From NCBI GenBank assembly GCA_021234535.1, contig CM037836.1, positions 17,405,111 through 17,469,110 of the forward strand: 64,000 nucleotides of DNA, read 5' to 3'. Position 1 is the stretch's first letter, and each line of letters begins with the position of its first letter. Origin of the DNA: Stichopus chloronotus (Eukaryota > Echinodermata > Holothuroidea > Aspidochirotida > Stichopodidae). Below are positions 13,976 through 24,503 of the stretch, piece by piece. The position numbers were made by a program, and so were the translations under genes. The notes below the pieces were generated by a model. It had not been told where the DNA came from. It did no database searches and worked only from the letters and a program-made list of their open reading frames with translations.

Positions 13976-14233
13976 CTATACATTCAGGGTGCTTGACGAG
14001 AACAAAAGTTCCAGATGAGGTATCTGCGACTGGTAAAAGGACATAACTTCTTGACTAAAGGGTGGTTTATGAGACACTTTTGAAAAACTACCACAAAATT
14101 TGAGTTGAGACCTAATTACTGAAAGCCACACATCTTTGAATGGTACATTACATTCAGACAAGTTATAAAACGAAAGGAGCAAGATTTTTTTTTTTAATTT
14201 GTTGAAAAATTTTTCACTAGTAACAAATGTCAA
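13976..14233 (-). other. unrecognised reading frame, possible gene remnant
   Basis: An 85-codon minus-strand frame starting MTFVTSEKFFNKLKKKILLL and ending SSTLNV. It lies downstream of, and on the same strand as, the frame at 14504-14716, and between them another frame reads QYLTGKIEGIHKNDRVIFHW over about 14375-14475. The three segments are in different frames. Together they could be exons or a decayed intronless gene running leftward from the promoter-like cluster at about 15.0 kb. I recognise no family. In AT-rich DNA, frames of this length also occur by chance. Confidence 0.25.
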
Positions 14234-14503
14234 GGTTAAATGAGAGCTTCAGTTTCAAAGAAAAGGAGGCTTCTTGCAATATGTAATTGCAACTGTTACA
14301 CCGCATTTTGGTAGCGAAGAAGCAACTGGAAATATTTCCTGACCAGAAACGTCTTTCTTTAAAAGGCAATGTCTTGAATTAGGAACAAGATATTGACATG
14401 GGGTTTGAACTGCCTCCAGTGAAAAATCACTCTGTCATTTTTATGAATCCCTTCAATTTTGCCAGTTAAATACTGTACAGTCACCTGGTTGCTATGCAAT
14501 TAA

Positions 14504-14716
14504 CTACGACGCTTCACACAGTTCTATTTGAAAAGTGACCTTGAAAATGCTACGGTTGCCCAGCTTACGCAATTGCGCGGTCAAATTTTCAAACCATGAT
14601 ATCTTCGCCCCTGTGCATTCGATCACGCTAATATTTTTACAGCACAAATTCTGTACACTCCCCAACTCCCCTTCCAAATTTTGCAACCATACACGATCAT
14701 CTGGCAGAGATATCGA
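14504..14716 (-). CDS. possible exon of an unknown minus-strand gene
   Basis: An open frame of about 70 codons on the minus strand, from just after a TGA to TAG at 14504. It reads VWLQNLEGELGSVQNLCCKN, ISVIECTGAKISWFENLTAQ, LRKLGNRSIFKVTFQIELCE, AS. Composition looks protein-like: mixed charged and hydrophobic residues, with a heptad-like leucine spacing. A CRE palindrome, a ZNF143/Staf-like site and an X-box-like site lie 270-420 bp upstream of this frame. No in-frame ATG exists before an internal Met, so an upstream exon or loss of the start must be assumed. No family is recognised. It is nested in MEK intron 3 on the same strand as MEK, which is unusual for an independent gene and lowers confidence. 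Confidence 0.3.
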   Translation of the reverse strand, partial: SISLPDDRVWLQNLEGELGSVQNLCCKNISVIECTGAKISWFENLTAQLRKLGNRSIFKVTFQIELCEAS

Positions 14717-14983
14717 TGATTTTAGCTTTTGACCACGCCTTCAAACAACCTTCAGTAAAACATGTCAGGGAACCGCATCACCCCTCCGTCAATCTCCAAA
14801 GCTACTCCATGTCAATCATGACACTTGTTTCCATATACGGTTATAATCTCCCCTTGTTCGAAAGACATTTTAGTGATATTTACATACTAAACAACTCCCA
14901 TCACTTTCACTTGCCTTCGCAGTTGGTTGCTCTCTATACAAACCACACCAACTCTTGTTTCGTCATATGATAATAACGTGTAA

Positions 14984-15135
14984 TGACGTCACACGATGTC
15001 GAAATCCGAACAAGTCCAAACTAGTTTCCAGTATTGCATTGTGGGTAGCTTATGTCTTGCGTGTGCGCCTACGTATCAGTAGTACGTAAACAGTACGTAT
15101 ATGGAGTAGAAAAGAAACAGTGTAGCCCTAGCAAC
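14984..15135. promoter_or_regulatory. promoter-like cluster: CRE, Staf-like and X-box-like sites
   Basis: Three motifs occur within 152 bp: a full CRE palindrome TGACGTCA (14984-14991); TACCCACAATGCAATA on the minus strand (15032-15047), which fits the ZNF143/Staf core (WCCCAnnATGC); and GTAGCCCTAGCAAC (15122-15135), which fits the RFX X-box pattern GTNRCC-N0-3-RGYAAC. The stretch is locally richer in CpG and in ACGT/TACGTA words than its surroundings. CRE and Staf motifs are typical of proximal promoters of broadly expressed genes, and X-boxes of ciliary genes. Either strand could be served: the unknown minus-strand frames at 14.0-14.7 kb or something rightward from 15.1 kb. An internal MEK promoter or enhancer is equally possible. 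Confidence 0.45.
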
Positions 15136-17036
15136 CAGAAAAAGATTTTAAAACTTGTCACGGAAGTGCATCACCGCACCTCTGTTATCATTTTTGTCAT
15201 TTTCATGTGAAAAACTCAATTAACTTTGTGAAAGTGAAGTATGAAACCGTTCGGGATTCCCATTGCTGGTATTTTGGACATTTTCTGTGACGATCACGAG
15301 GGAAAATTTTCGCGACTGTGTTGAGATGTGCAACCTTCGTTTGGACCAAATATTTGTGCGATTTATCTCTTTTGGAACAATTATATCGGGCCATACCTCT
15401 TGGATAATGTGTTCCCAATGTTCTGAGTGAGTTTTAAGAGATAATTTGCTATAAATTGTGAGATTCGGATGATTTAAAAATGTTAATTTTTTGCTCTTTC
15501 TTGGTTAGTCCCAAGGACGATCCGCTATGTGTGTTGCAGTGTTACGTAATCCAATTATCTTGATGTTAGCAACGGTGCAAAATGGGCATAGCAACCCGGT
15601 GACTGCTGTATGCCTTCAAAAAGATAAACTAGAGCAGCAATGCTGCTGAATCTCAATACTTTTTAATCTCAATACCATTTGCAAGATCTTCTGAACATGT
15701 TAGAGACGGCTTAATTGTGATTGAAGAGATTAACAACGAAAAGTAGGTAAGTGTGAATCTGGTTGATGTACCTACTACCTGGTTGATGAACCTGGTTGAT
15801 TCTGGTCGGCAAAATATTAGACTTGTGCCTCTTTGGTTCATTTGCATGCCACCCCTTTTTAACAAGGTAATGAGGTAAATGTATTTATGTCAATTAAACA
15901 CTTGTTTCGAGTTTTGCATCACCTTCTCTGAAAATGTAGGTGGGTAAACAACTGAAATCAAAGCATTGTCCTGAGTGAGAGCTCTAAGTGTGCATGGATC
16001 AGTTGGCTAATAATGAAATACCTCTGTGCTAACTGAGCATCTCAAAATACGTACCTTCACTCGATTTGGTGGGTCTTAAAGTAAAAAAGTAAATTAAATG
16101 CACACTTGGCATCTAACATTCTTCTATAGTGCATTACGTCAAAGTTGAAAATACACACAATTGAGATGAAAACCTCAATAATACTGCTCTTTCCTTTACT
16201 ATTACACATTTCAATCACAGAAAGTCATAAGAGGAGCTTAAAAGCCCACCCCCCACAGCCCACCGAATCCAAACAAGGGATCAAAACATCTCTAACTTAT
16301 GCAAGTACAATGTGCACAAATATGGGAGAAGATCTATCTTTTCCAGGTTGCAGGCATTTTGTTTTGGTCAATAATTTGCGACAAGAGACTTCTTATACAT
16401 ATTTTCTTCAGACCTAAATTAGTAACATATTTTGCTAACATGCAAAGAAGCATGATGGAGAAGTTTGATACACACTACAATGAATCGAGACCCTGACACC
16501 ATTTTAAAAAGAGTACCAATAATATCTATGACATATCTCTACACATGTAATGTATTGGGATAAACACAATGTCCTGTCATGTGATGAACTATGCAAAAAC
16601 TATTTAACTTTTTCTCTGAAGGGCTCTCTCCCCTTACATTTTTTTGGGGGGAATTACCTGCAGTGTGTTTTAATATACACAATCCTTCATCTTAATGAAA
16701 AGAAACGAGCGGGGGCGGGGGGGCTAAGTTACAATGCAAATAGGTCTATCGTTCAGGGTAAAAGCACCACTGCTCATAATCTAATGAGGACACATAATCA
16801 TCAATCCAGCAAGTCATAGTTCGCACCTACTCCAGAAGTTCACCAAAGATTTCATGGATGATACTGTAAACAAACTAACACATAACTTTGTTACAAATAT
16901 ACAGAAATAGTCCAACAACATTTGGGACAACACAAGACAGGTTTACTTAAACTCCAAACATCTTCTATCCCTCTAGAGCTCCAAGTTCTTCTTTCAAAGC
17001 ACCACACCTTCCTCTTTCTCAATTCCCCTTCTCCCC

Positions 17037-17053
17037 ACCCCCCCCCCCCCCTC
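17037..17053. repeat. poly-C tract
   Basis: A homopolymer run of about 15 C inside a longer CT-rich stretch (about 17.02-17.08 kb). Simple sequence only. Confidence 0.8.
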
Positions 17054-20000
17054 CTTTCTCCCCCTTTCTCTCCCAGTTAGCACTTATCCTCAAAACATAC
17101 AATGGCAGATCAAGTTACATGTTGGACTGAACCAATTTACACACATTAGCAGTATGCATTAGTACTATATGGCTAGACTTAATAATGAAGGCACTGGTTT
17201 CAGCTCACTGTTGAGTTCAAGGTCACCCAGCAAGTTTCCACAAATATTTGTGCCACATTTAATCTCCTGTGAAGTCACCAAGTTTGTGGTCCCTTATCAC
17301 CAAGTTGGGGATAACAATGTCAGTATGTGACATCCTACTGGTGCTTACAGTGAATATGCACATTCCAATGGGTACTGAGTAACGGTATGGCTTGCAATGG
17401 AATGCAAACAGCACTGCACTGTAGACCTATGAAAATCACACAAAATTACAGTACCTAACAATAAACCATGCTACACTCTACACACAACTGTACACTGGTG
17501 TACAAAGGTATACATGCACATTTTATATCTCACAAAAGCCCTTGTTGCCATTGAGTTTATGATGGAATGTTTCAGTCAATACCCCAGAATTACTGAACAA
17601 GATGGGGAATATTTCCATAAAAGGGTCGTGACTTGAGACCATTTCACTCCATGATGAGACAAACAGACTGATACAGAACCATTAGTTTCTGGCCACCGAT
17701 ATTGTGCAAATTCCAGGAAAGCTTCCACTTGATGTGTAACTCAAATACGTAGTTCAGTATTTGTAGGGAGAGTCTGAAACTACAGTGCCAGGTACAACAA
17801 AAACTTACCCATGGCTTTGGGCTTTGATCAATCATCATGGGTCAAACTAAATCATGATAAAAGCATAGTTCTATATCCCATCAAGTCATGAATGTTAGTT
17901 TCAAATCTGTGATATTCTCTCAACAAACTACCCAAAATAGCTTCAGGGTGCAATGGTACATCAATCCTGTAATCTAAGCAATTTCATCCTGTTGTCCAAT
18001 GGATAATTAAACAGGCATCATTTGGTTGTCCATTCCAAAGTTGACATTGTCCAAATAGACATTTTGTCTTCAAATACAATCTTCACATACAGTGCTACAT
18101 TAAATCCTGCTTCTCATGTCTCCATGGTAAAGGTATAATGTACCACGGACCAGACTACATACAATTCTCATTGTCAGATATCCTTCAGCTCTTGAAGTCT
18201 TTTAGAAAGTCCAAACAATCTCTGCAGTTGACCCTACAGTAGGCTCCTAATGATGTGTTTGATTCTTAGGAATGTTAGACATCTTGGAGGCAGGGACTAC
18301 TCCTTAATTTAACTTATCTGAAAAGTTGCTTTCGGAAACTTGCTCAAGGGTCTGCCAAAGCTCACCCGAGTTCGTAATTTACAGATCTAGCTCACCACAA
18401 CAACTGCACTCCCAACTACCATGCTATTACATTTTCACATCACCTAAAATGTTGACTGGTACAGATCAGAACTGTACTTTCGTATATATCTCTCTACCCA
18501 TTTCAATTCTGCCCTCCCTGAGTGCTCAGAGCAATGAGGAACAATCATGTCATGGTATTGTATCCATAATTGTCTGTGTCTTTCACATTCTGGTCAAAAA
18601 TCAATGAATAAGATAGTTAAACAGATTTGCAATTATGACATTACTCTTCTTCTTACTTTGCATACTTTTGTAGAACACCATGAGTGCACCAGTGTCAAGT
18701 GAAAATTTCACAGTTTAACTAGAAAAGTGAATGTTAGATTTGCTTGTTGAATATTTAGAGCAACAGTATAGTACTGTTTGTGGCATGCCTTCCATCCACA
18801 AGTATACATGTGTAAATATTAAATGCTGTCTTTTTGCGGCTTACATGTCATTTACACCTATATAAGTGACATTTTTTGTCAGTCAGTAAAATTGCTGGAA
18901 TTGTTGGGACTACATAAAGTTGGTAAGCAATCGTTAATGCCAATAAGGGTCGAGAATGGTTTTGCTCATTACTTTTATGTGTAGCCCATGTACACAGATA
19001 CCTGTTTATTAAGCACAAGACATTTTACTCAAATATAATGCTACAACCACACTGTTAAGATGTTTGAATAGTTCAGGTTTTTTAACTGACCCAGGCAATA
19101 AAAAGTAGAACAAAAACAGGATGGGATTCTCAATAATATAGGAGTAAATTACTGATACCAACAGAACTATTTTTCATCAATATCTACAGTATCTACTACC
19201 TAGTGCTGAAGATGTGTAAACGACACATAATCACTGACTTGACTATCACCCTCTGTTCCATTTTTGTTCCTTTTTTTGGCACCCAAGTCAACAAAACATT
19301 GCAGGGATAAAAAAGATTCATGTAGAATTTGGGGGCAAGAAAGTAGAAGTACAAGGAAGGTGGGAAGTATTGGAGCCTGGAGGTGAGAAGTGAGGTAAAT
19401 GAGTAGGATCAAAGAAGGATTTAAGTATGGTAGGAGTCACATGAAAGCCTGTGAGGGTGTTTACTCATCATCTTTGCAGGTTAAAAGTGAAGGGCTCATG
19501 TAGGAGAAAACTGTTTAGTACACTGCATGAGGTCTTTCTCACAGCTATCCTCCTTAAGTCTGACTGGATACATGTAGCCTGCAGGCCCAACTAAATGGTG
19601 TGCCCGAGAATTTTAACCCATCAATTTATCAGATTCGAGTTAACTGAAGCCACAGCATTGGACAATTAATTGCTTGCAAATAAGTTTAATAAAAACAAGA
19701 AATAGGTGAAAGAAATCTATGGCATGAACAAACAACTGAGGTGTATAGGTACACTGTAAGACAGGTTTATGAGGCAACAGCTATAAAATAAAATAAAAAA
19801 TAGCCAAATTTGAAAGACTTGAGGCTACACAACCTTTCAATAATTATAAAGCTTGTATTCATCAAAAAGATGAGTAAATACATTACAGTCAATAGGTATT
19901 GGTAATCTGGTTTGGTTGTGTAGGGTGTTCAAACTTTCACCCAGTCACCCAGTACAGAAAACCTTTTATGAATCTTTTTACAAAGCACCTTGAAGCCCCC

Positions 20001-20939
20001 TCGAGGTACTACAGAGTACTGTACGGTGCATGTATGCAGTCTGGAGACCCAGATCTGTGACGAACAATGCTACAGTAGATAGGGGGCATGAATAGGTGGC
20101 TGAATGTCAAACAATTAACTTCCAGGATTCTTCTAACTGTTCGTTGATCCCTGCATCTTCTCCTACCCTCAACCCCATCTTCCCAAGCCGCTCACTATGC
20201 AAACTGTTAGTCTGGTTGACAAGAGGGCTTCAGGATAGTAAGGATGGCTGCTCTGATCCGTCATGCTCATCATTTCCCAGATTTCAATCAGATCATTTTG
20301 TGAGTTTCAGAGTCCTTTGAACTGTACTGTACCCCCACATTTTGAAGTTAGTGCTTGTTGTTGCCATAGGGTACTTGAAGGCAAGTCGAATATTATGCCG
20401 CGAGTGACTCGGTCATGGTGCTGAAAAAAACTATAGTACATATAACCTCTGACAAAATCTCGGTCAACTCCAAGTTAAGACTCACCAAATCCAGAGACAT
20501 CGTCTTAGTCTCCAAAGTAAAATTGCACTAATATTAAAACTGGAATATGTACATGGAATATGAGTGGTGCTGGCAACCACCTCTCTACCTTTGTTCTTTG
20601 TCAGTGTTTCAAGGAAGAAAAAGTGGGGGGGGGGGGGGGGAGACCACCTGTTACAAAATCTGAAAGAGAACCATGCACTCACCTTCCAGATGTTTAAATA
20701 CGAAAATTGACTCTACATTTTGGTTGGCTCTACAAACTTCAGACTCTCCAGAAAGCACATCAGTCAATCACAATTTCTTGAAATCAAACAGACGAAATCG
20801 GGAATTCATACAGTAGATATATTCATCTATGCAAATACAGGGCTTTAAGAATGTTTTTCTGTAGTGGCTATGACATATTCTATGGAATTTGACTTTCACT
20901 GACAAATTTTCAACTCATGTTCCAGCTTTAACTCTGTGT

Positions 20940-22345
20940 GGAAGGATTATTAGGTCATTCTATAGCAGAGATTTCCCAGATTTTATTTCAAGTCCCACAG
21001 TATTGTACCAACATAAGTGGTATTAAGGTGGCAGCACTACAGGGTCATTCTAAACTTGACTTTTTCCAACATTAGTTCTATTCGCTAAGTATTGTACTAA
21101 CCAGAAAGGCATTGCGGATTTGATGATTCAATTATGAGTTTTTTGAGTGTCTGGCATACTGCATGTAGTGAGGATATGTTGACCCCAAATGATTTTGACC
21201 ACACACAATCTTTAGGCCTCTTGCACTCAATAAGGTGCATCTGAAATTCAAATATGAGATCTGTCCAAGCTTCTCCTAATGCTTACAAGGTTTTCACTAC
21301 TTGACCCCAAATGACATTGGCCTCAGCAGAAAGCATTAGGCTAGTTTTGCTTAATAAGGCACAGCTTCCAACTCTACATCAGCTATGTAGATGCTTCCTT
21401 TCTTGCAATATCATGTTCATGATATTTTAACAATTTGACCCTCTTCGACCCAGATTGATCTTTGAAACAATAGGCTGCTTCTAATTAATGTAATCCATTC
21501 ACAAATTAATTATCAAGTTTCCATGATTCCTAACTTGATATATTGTGTCAACAAGATTTTCAGTGTCTGACCTCTGGTGACCTCAGATGACCATTAACCT
21601 CCACCAAAAACAATGAGTTTGTGCTTCTTAACATGACTAACCCACATACTAAGTATGAAAGTGTCCATCATTCTATCTTGAGATATTGTACTAACAAAAC
21701 TTTCAGTCTTTGACCTCTGGTGACCTCAGATGTCTTTTGATCTCCACCAAAAACTATGGCGTTCTTTCTCTTAATATAGGGCAACTATGAACCAAGTGTG
21801 AAAAATGTCCAAGTTTCCCTTCTTGAGATATCACGATAACAAGCTTGGCATCACAAACACACACGCACACCCATGCAAACCGACATACACCCAAGACAGC
21901 ATAGCTAGGTTTCTCTTTTCATTGAAACCAATAAAATCAGTGTGGATGGATTACTGGGTCATTCTCAAGAATTCAAGAATTTTCCAACATTGTTTTTTAA
22001 GTCCCTTAGTATTGTACTCAACATGAATTCAATACAGGAAGTATCCTTGGGTCATTCTAGAGCAGATGTTTCCCAACATTACTGCTTAAGTTCCAAAGTA
22101 CTGTTGTAACATATTTTCAGTGAAGCAGGGTCACTGGGTTATTCTGGTGCACGCTTTTCCCAAAAATCATTTCTAGGCCACCTAAGTTTGTTCTAATATA
22201 ACTTCAGTGTGGAAGGGTTATCAGGTCATTTTACAGCAAGCTTTCCCAACATTGTTTCTAGGTCCCTAAGTATTCTTCTCATTCACTTTCAGTGAGGAAT
22301 AGCAAAAAGGGTCATTCTGGAACAGGTGTTTCCCAACATTATTTC
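20940..22345. repeat. composite repeat block: ~90-bp units flanking the TGACCT satellite
   Basis: Two families are interleaved. The outer family has the landmark GGTCATTCT followed by TTTCCCAACATT and CTAAGTATTGTACTAAC, at about 20953, 21043, 21957, 22050, 22137, 22222 and 22311, so the unit is about 85-93 bp. Between its left and right parts (about 21180-21850) lie diverged units of the 145-bp TGACCT satellite (GACCTCTGGTGACCTCAGA at about 21568 and 21712). These end in ACAAGCTTGGCATCAC and then CA-rich DNA, the same kind of end as at 2.3 kb. This suggests one larger element with internal tandem arrays, or insertion of one repeat into the other. Confidence 0.8.
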
Positions 22346-22349
22346 CTGT

Positions 22350-22393
22350 TGTACCCCTGGGGTATAAATACTCATAACTTATACACCCCAGGA
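22350..22393. repeat. short inverted repeat (hairpin)
   Basis: CCTGGGGTATAA and TTATACACCCCAGG flank a roughly 13-bp spacer. The arms are nearly perfect complements with one extra base. It lies directly at the right edge of the composite repeat block and may be a MITE remnant. Confidence 0.6.
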
Positions 22394-24140
22394 TGAGAAA
22401 AACAATAATTTATTATTGAAAAATGGTTGTAATTTGCATACAACTTCATGGATTGATACTATGTTGCAAAATATGTTACAGCAGAAGATAATGTAGTATG
22501 TATGGTATCCACATGCAGACACAAAATGTAACAAGTCAGGATTGGTTTTGCTGATCATGGGTAGTCCTCCAACCTTGTCCAGAAAAAAAAAATCAGAACT
22601 CTTGACTTATCTAGGATTTTTATAAAAGTAACTATGAAAACAGTACCCCTTGGGGTATGCCACCTTCTTGCAAGGTGGCCGAGGGGAAAGAGGAATAACC
22701 AGGGAGAATGATGAAAATACCAGGCATGGGGAAAGTAGGTGGACTTGTCATTGTGTAAAGAGACAACTAAGTAAGTGACAAGTGCAATCAAACAAAAAAT
22801 TAGGAAGTCAAAACAGACTATAAGGTGATTGGTTGTCTTACTCTTGTGGTGTCAACATCTTCCTGATAACTCACTCACTTTGTACAATTTGTTACTTACA
22901 GTTCACTCGTTTGTACAGTTACCCTCTGCACGTAGTAACGAAACACCGGTAGCGAATGAATACCGCTTGGCTATCATAACTGTATTATCCACTTTTCGGG
23001 TAGTACAGAGCATAAGAGACTAATTTGATGGAACTAGTAACATTTACAGATCGGTTATCACGAAGTGACTGATGGACATCACATGAGATTTAATAAGATC
23101 AATCACCTTTAAATTATCTGCTCTTAGAGTGTGAATCGGGTCCACAGTCTAGGAAGTACCACAGCATGCCTGAAGTAGGTCAATACACGATACATTGTAC
23201 AAACATGCGTGAGATGGTATGGTAGATTAGAAGTGGGGGGGCAAGGTGCTTATCATCCGTAAACTACAGTACTTTTGGAACAATGTGAGTGGAGGTTAAA
23301 TAGAAAAGATGAGAATTTTAGAGTGAAGTGTAACTGCTGACCTGGCAGAGTGGTCTGAAGGAGGGGGTGTACTCCTCTACCTTTGGAAATTTATTTTGAC
23401 AATTTAGGTGCAAATGAATGCAATGTCTGCCGCATGTGCCATAAGTTTAAAGGGAAATTTAAGAAAGAAGTTGCAAGTTTTGAAGCAAACTACAGTGATA
23501 CACCAAAGTGTTGTTGGGGCAATGGAGTGGATACTTTTGTTTCATAGTAGTGTGGTCCTCCTTATGTGGCTTTCTGAATTTTTTAGGTTTCAATTGAGCA
23601 CAGGAGGGGTGGTGACTACACTGGTGGTCATGTTTTATTTTGGTGGTGAGGCAAGGGTGGCTTCACTTGGTTACTGTGTTCGGTGTCAATTTACGACTTT
23701 CGTATTGATCAGTTTGGCCCTAATCTTTTGGTCTCCACTGGGCAGACTGCATCAAAAGTTACTGAAGGCTGGAAACTAAATCGAAAAAAGCGTGATACAT
23801 TACACACAAGGGAAAGAAAAGTCACAGCTTGCAGACATCGCATGACCTTCAAATACAAGTACTGTACATCAATGTTTGACTACACTGGCATGGTTATGAC
23901 CTCTACCTGCACACATACTCATGGAGAAATGGACACAGATCTAGGAACAACAAGTGGCAAGTAAATAAACACATACGGGACTTGCATAGGTATAGACTGG
24001 GATATGCCCTGCACATACCATAATATGCAGTCTGATTCTCAAATGCTTCACATAGACACATGCAAAACGGAAATTCACCACAAAGGTTTAGATCTTCATA
24101 TAAAAATTAGCCTTGAAAGACATAAACAGAACATACTCAC

Positions 24141-24287
24141 CATATGTTCCATACAAATGCTGATTTCACCATCGTTGTAAAAAGCCCCATAAAAGCCGAC
24201 AATGTATGGAGAGTTACATTCATGTAAGACCTTCAGTTCTCGAATAATTTGGTTTCTTATTGCTGGTTTTATCTCTAGCCGGATTAA
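24141..24287 (-). CDS. MAP2K1: MEK1/2 kinase, coding exon 3
   Basis: The acceptor CTTTCAACAG (24288-24297) and GTGAGT donor (24135-24140) bound a 147-nt, phase-0 exon. It reads [49 protein letters not shown]. Vertebrate MAP2K1 exon 3 is also 147 nt and nearly identical ([49 protein letters not shown]). It supplies the alpha-C helix with the Glu that salt-bridges the catalytic Lys (IIREL), the beta4-beta5 strands and the hinge with its gatekeeper Met (CMEHM). It is the most diagnostic exon in the window. The preceding exon ends exactly at the catalytic Lys, so the two join in frame. Confidence 0.98.
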
Positions 24288-24463
24288 CTGTTGAAAGATC
24301 AGGAGATAAAAGTCAGCGGGCGTCTGCGGCTGAGCTGCGAAAGCTTTTCAGAATCTCTGATGAATTGCAACTGGGGGGAGGGGGGGAGACATTCACCGAA
24401 TTACCGATAACCGCTTTCTACATTTCATTGCGCCTCCAAATTCAGAGATCACTGCCACCCACA

Positions 24464-24503
24464 ATTGCCCTCCGTGGGCCACAATTGCCCTCCGTGGGCC
24501 TCC
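24464..24503. repeat. perfect 20-bp tandem duplication
   Basis: CACAATTGCCCTCCGTGGGC occurs twice back to back. Probably a recent slippage or duplication event inside MEK intron 2. Confidence 0.9.

Larger units (their letters stand above)
4415..24140 (-). other. MEK intron 3 (19.7 kb)
   Basis: Very long intron between exons 3 and 4. Listed separately are an imperfect 40-bp duplication (6362), a GA run (10644), a dispersed repeat (about 12.1-12.5 kb), a promoter-like cluster with a possible minus-strand frame (14.0-15.1 kb), the composite repeat block (20.9-22.35 kb) and a palindrome (22.35 kb). About 9707-9772 (GTTGGAAGGTACC, ACTGGTACC, GGTATACCACC) looks like a decayed mobile-element end. 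C and G homopolymers sit near 17.04 and 20.63 kb. In 4.4-9.7, 15.2-20.9 and 22.4-24.1 kb I see no other supportable feature. Confidence 0.85.

Noticed and set aside
23408..23964. Overlapping frames of 123 and 93 codons, including ECNVCRMCHKFKGKF and DFRIDQFGPNLLVSTGQTA
   Set aside because: The protein-like pieces are in one frame but separated by several stops, with no recognised family; possibly an old pseudogene but not supportable.
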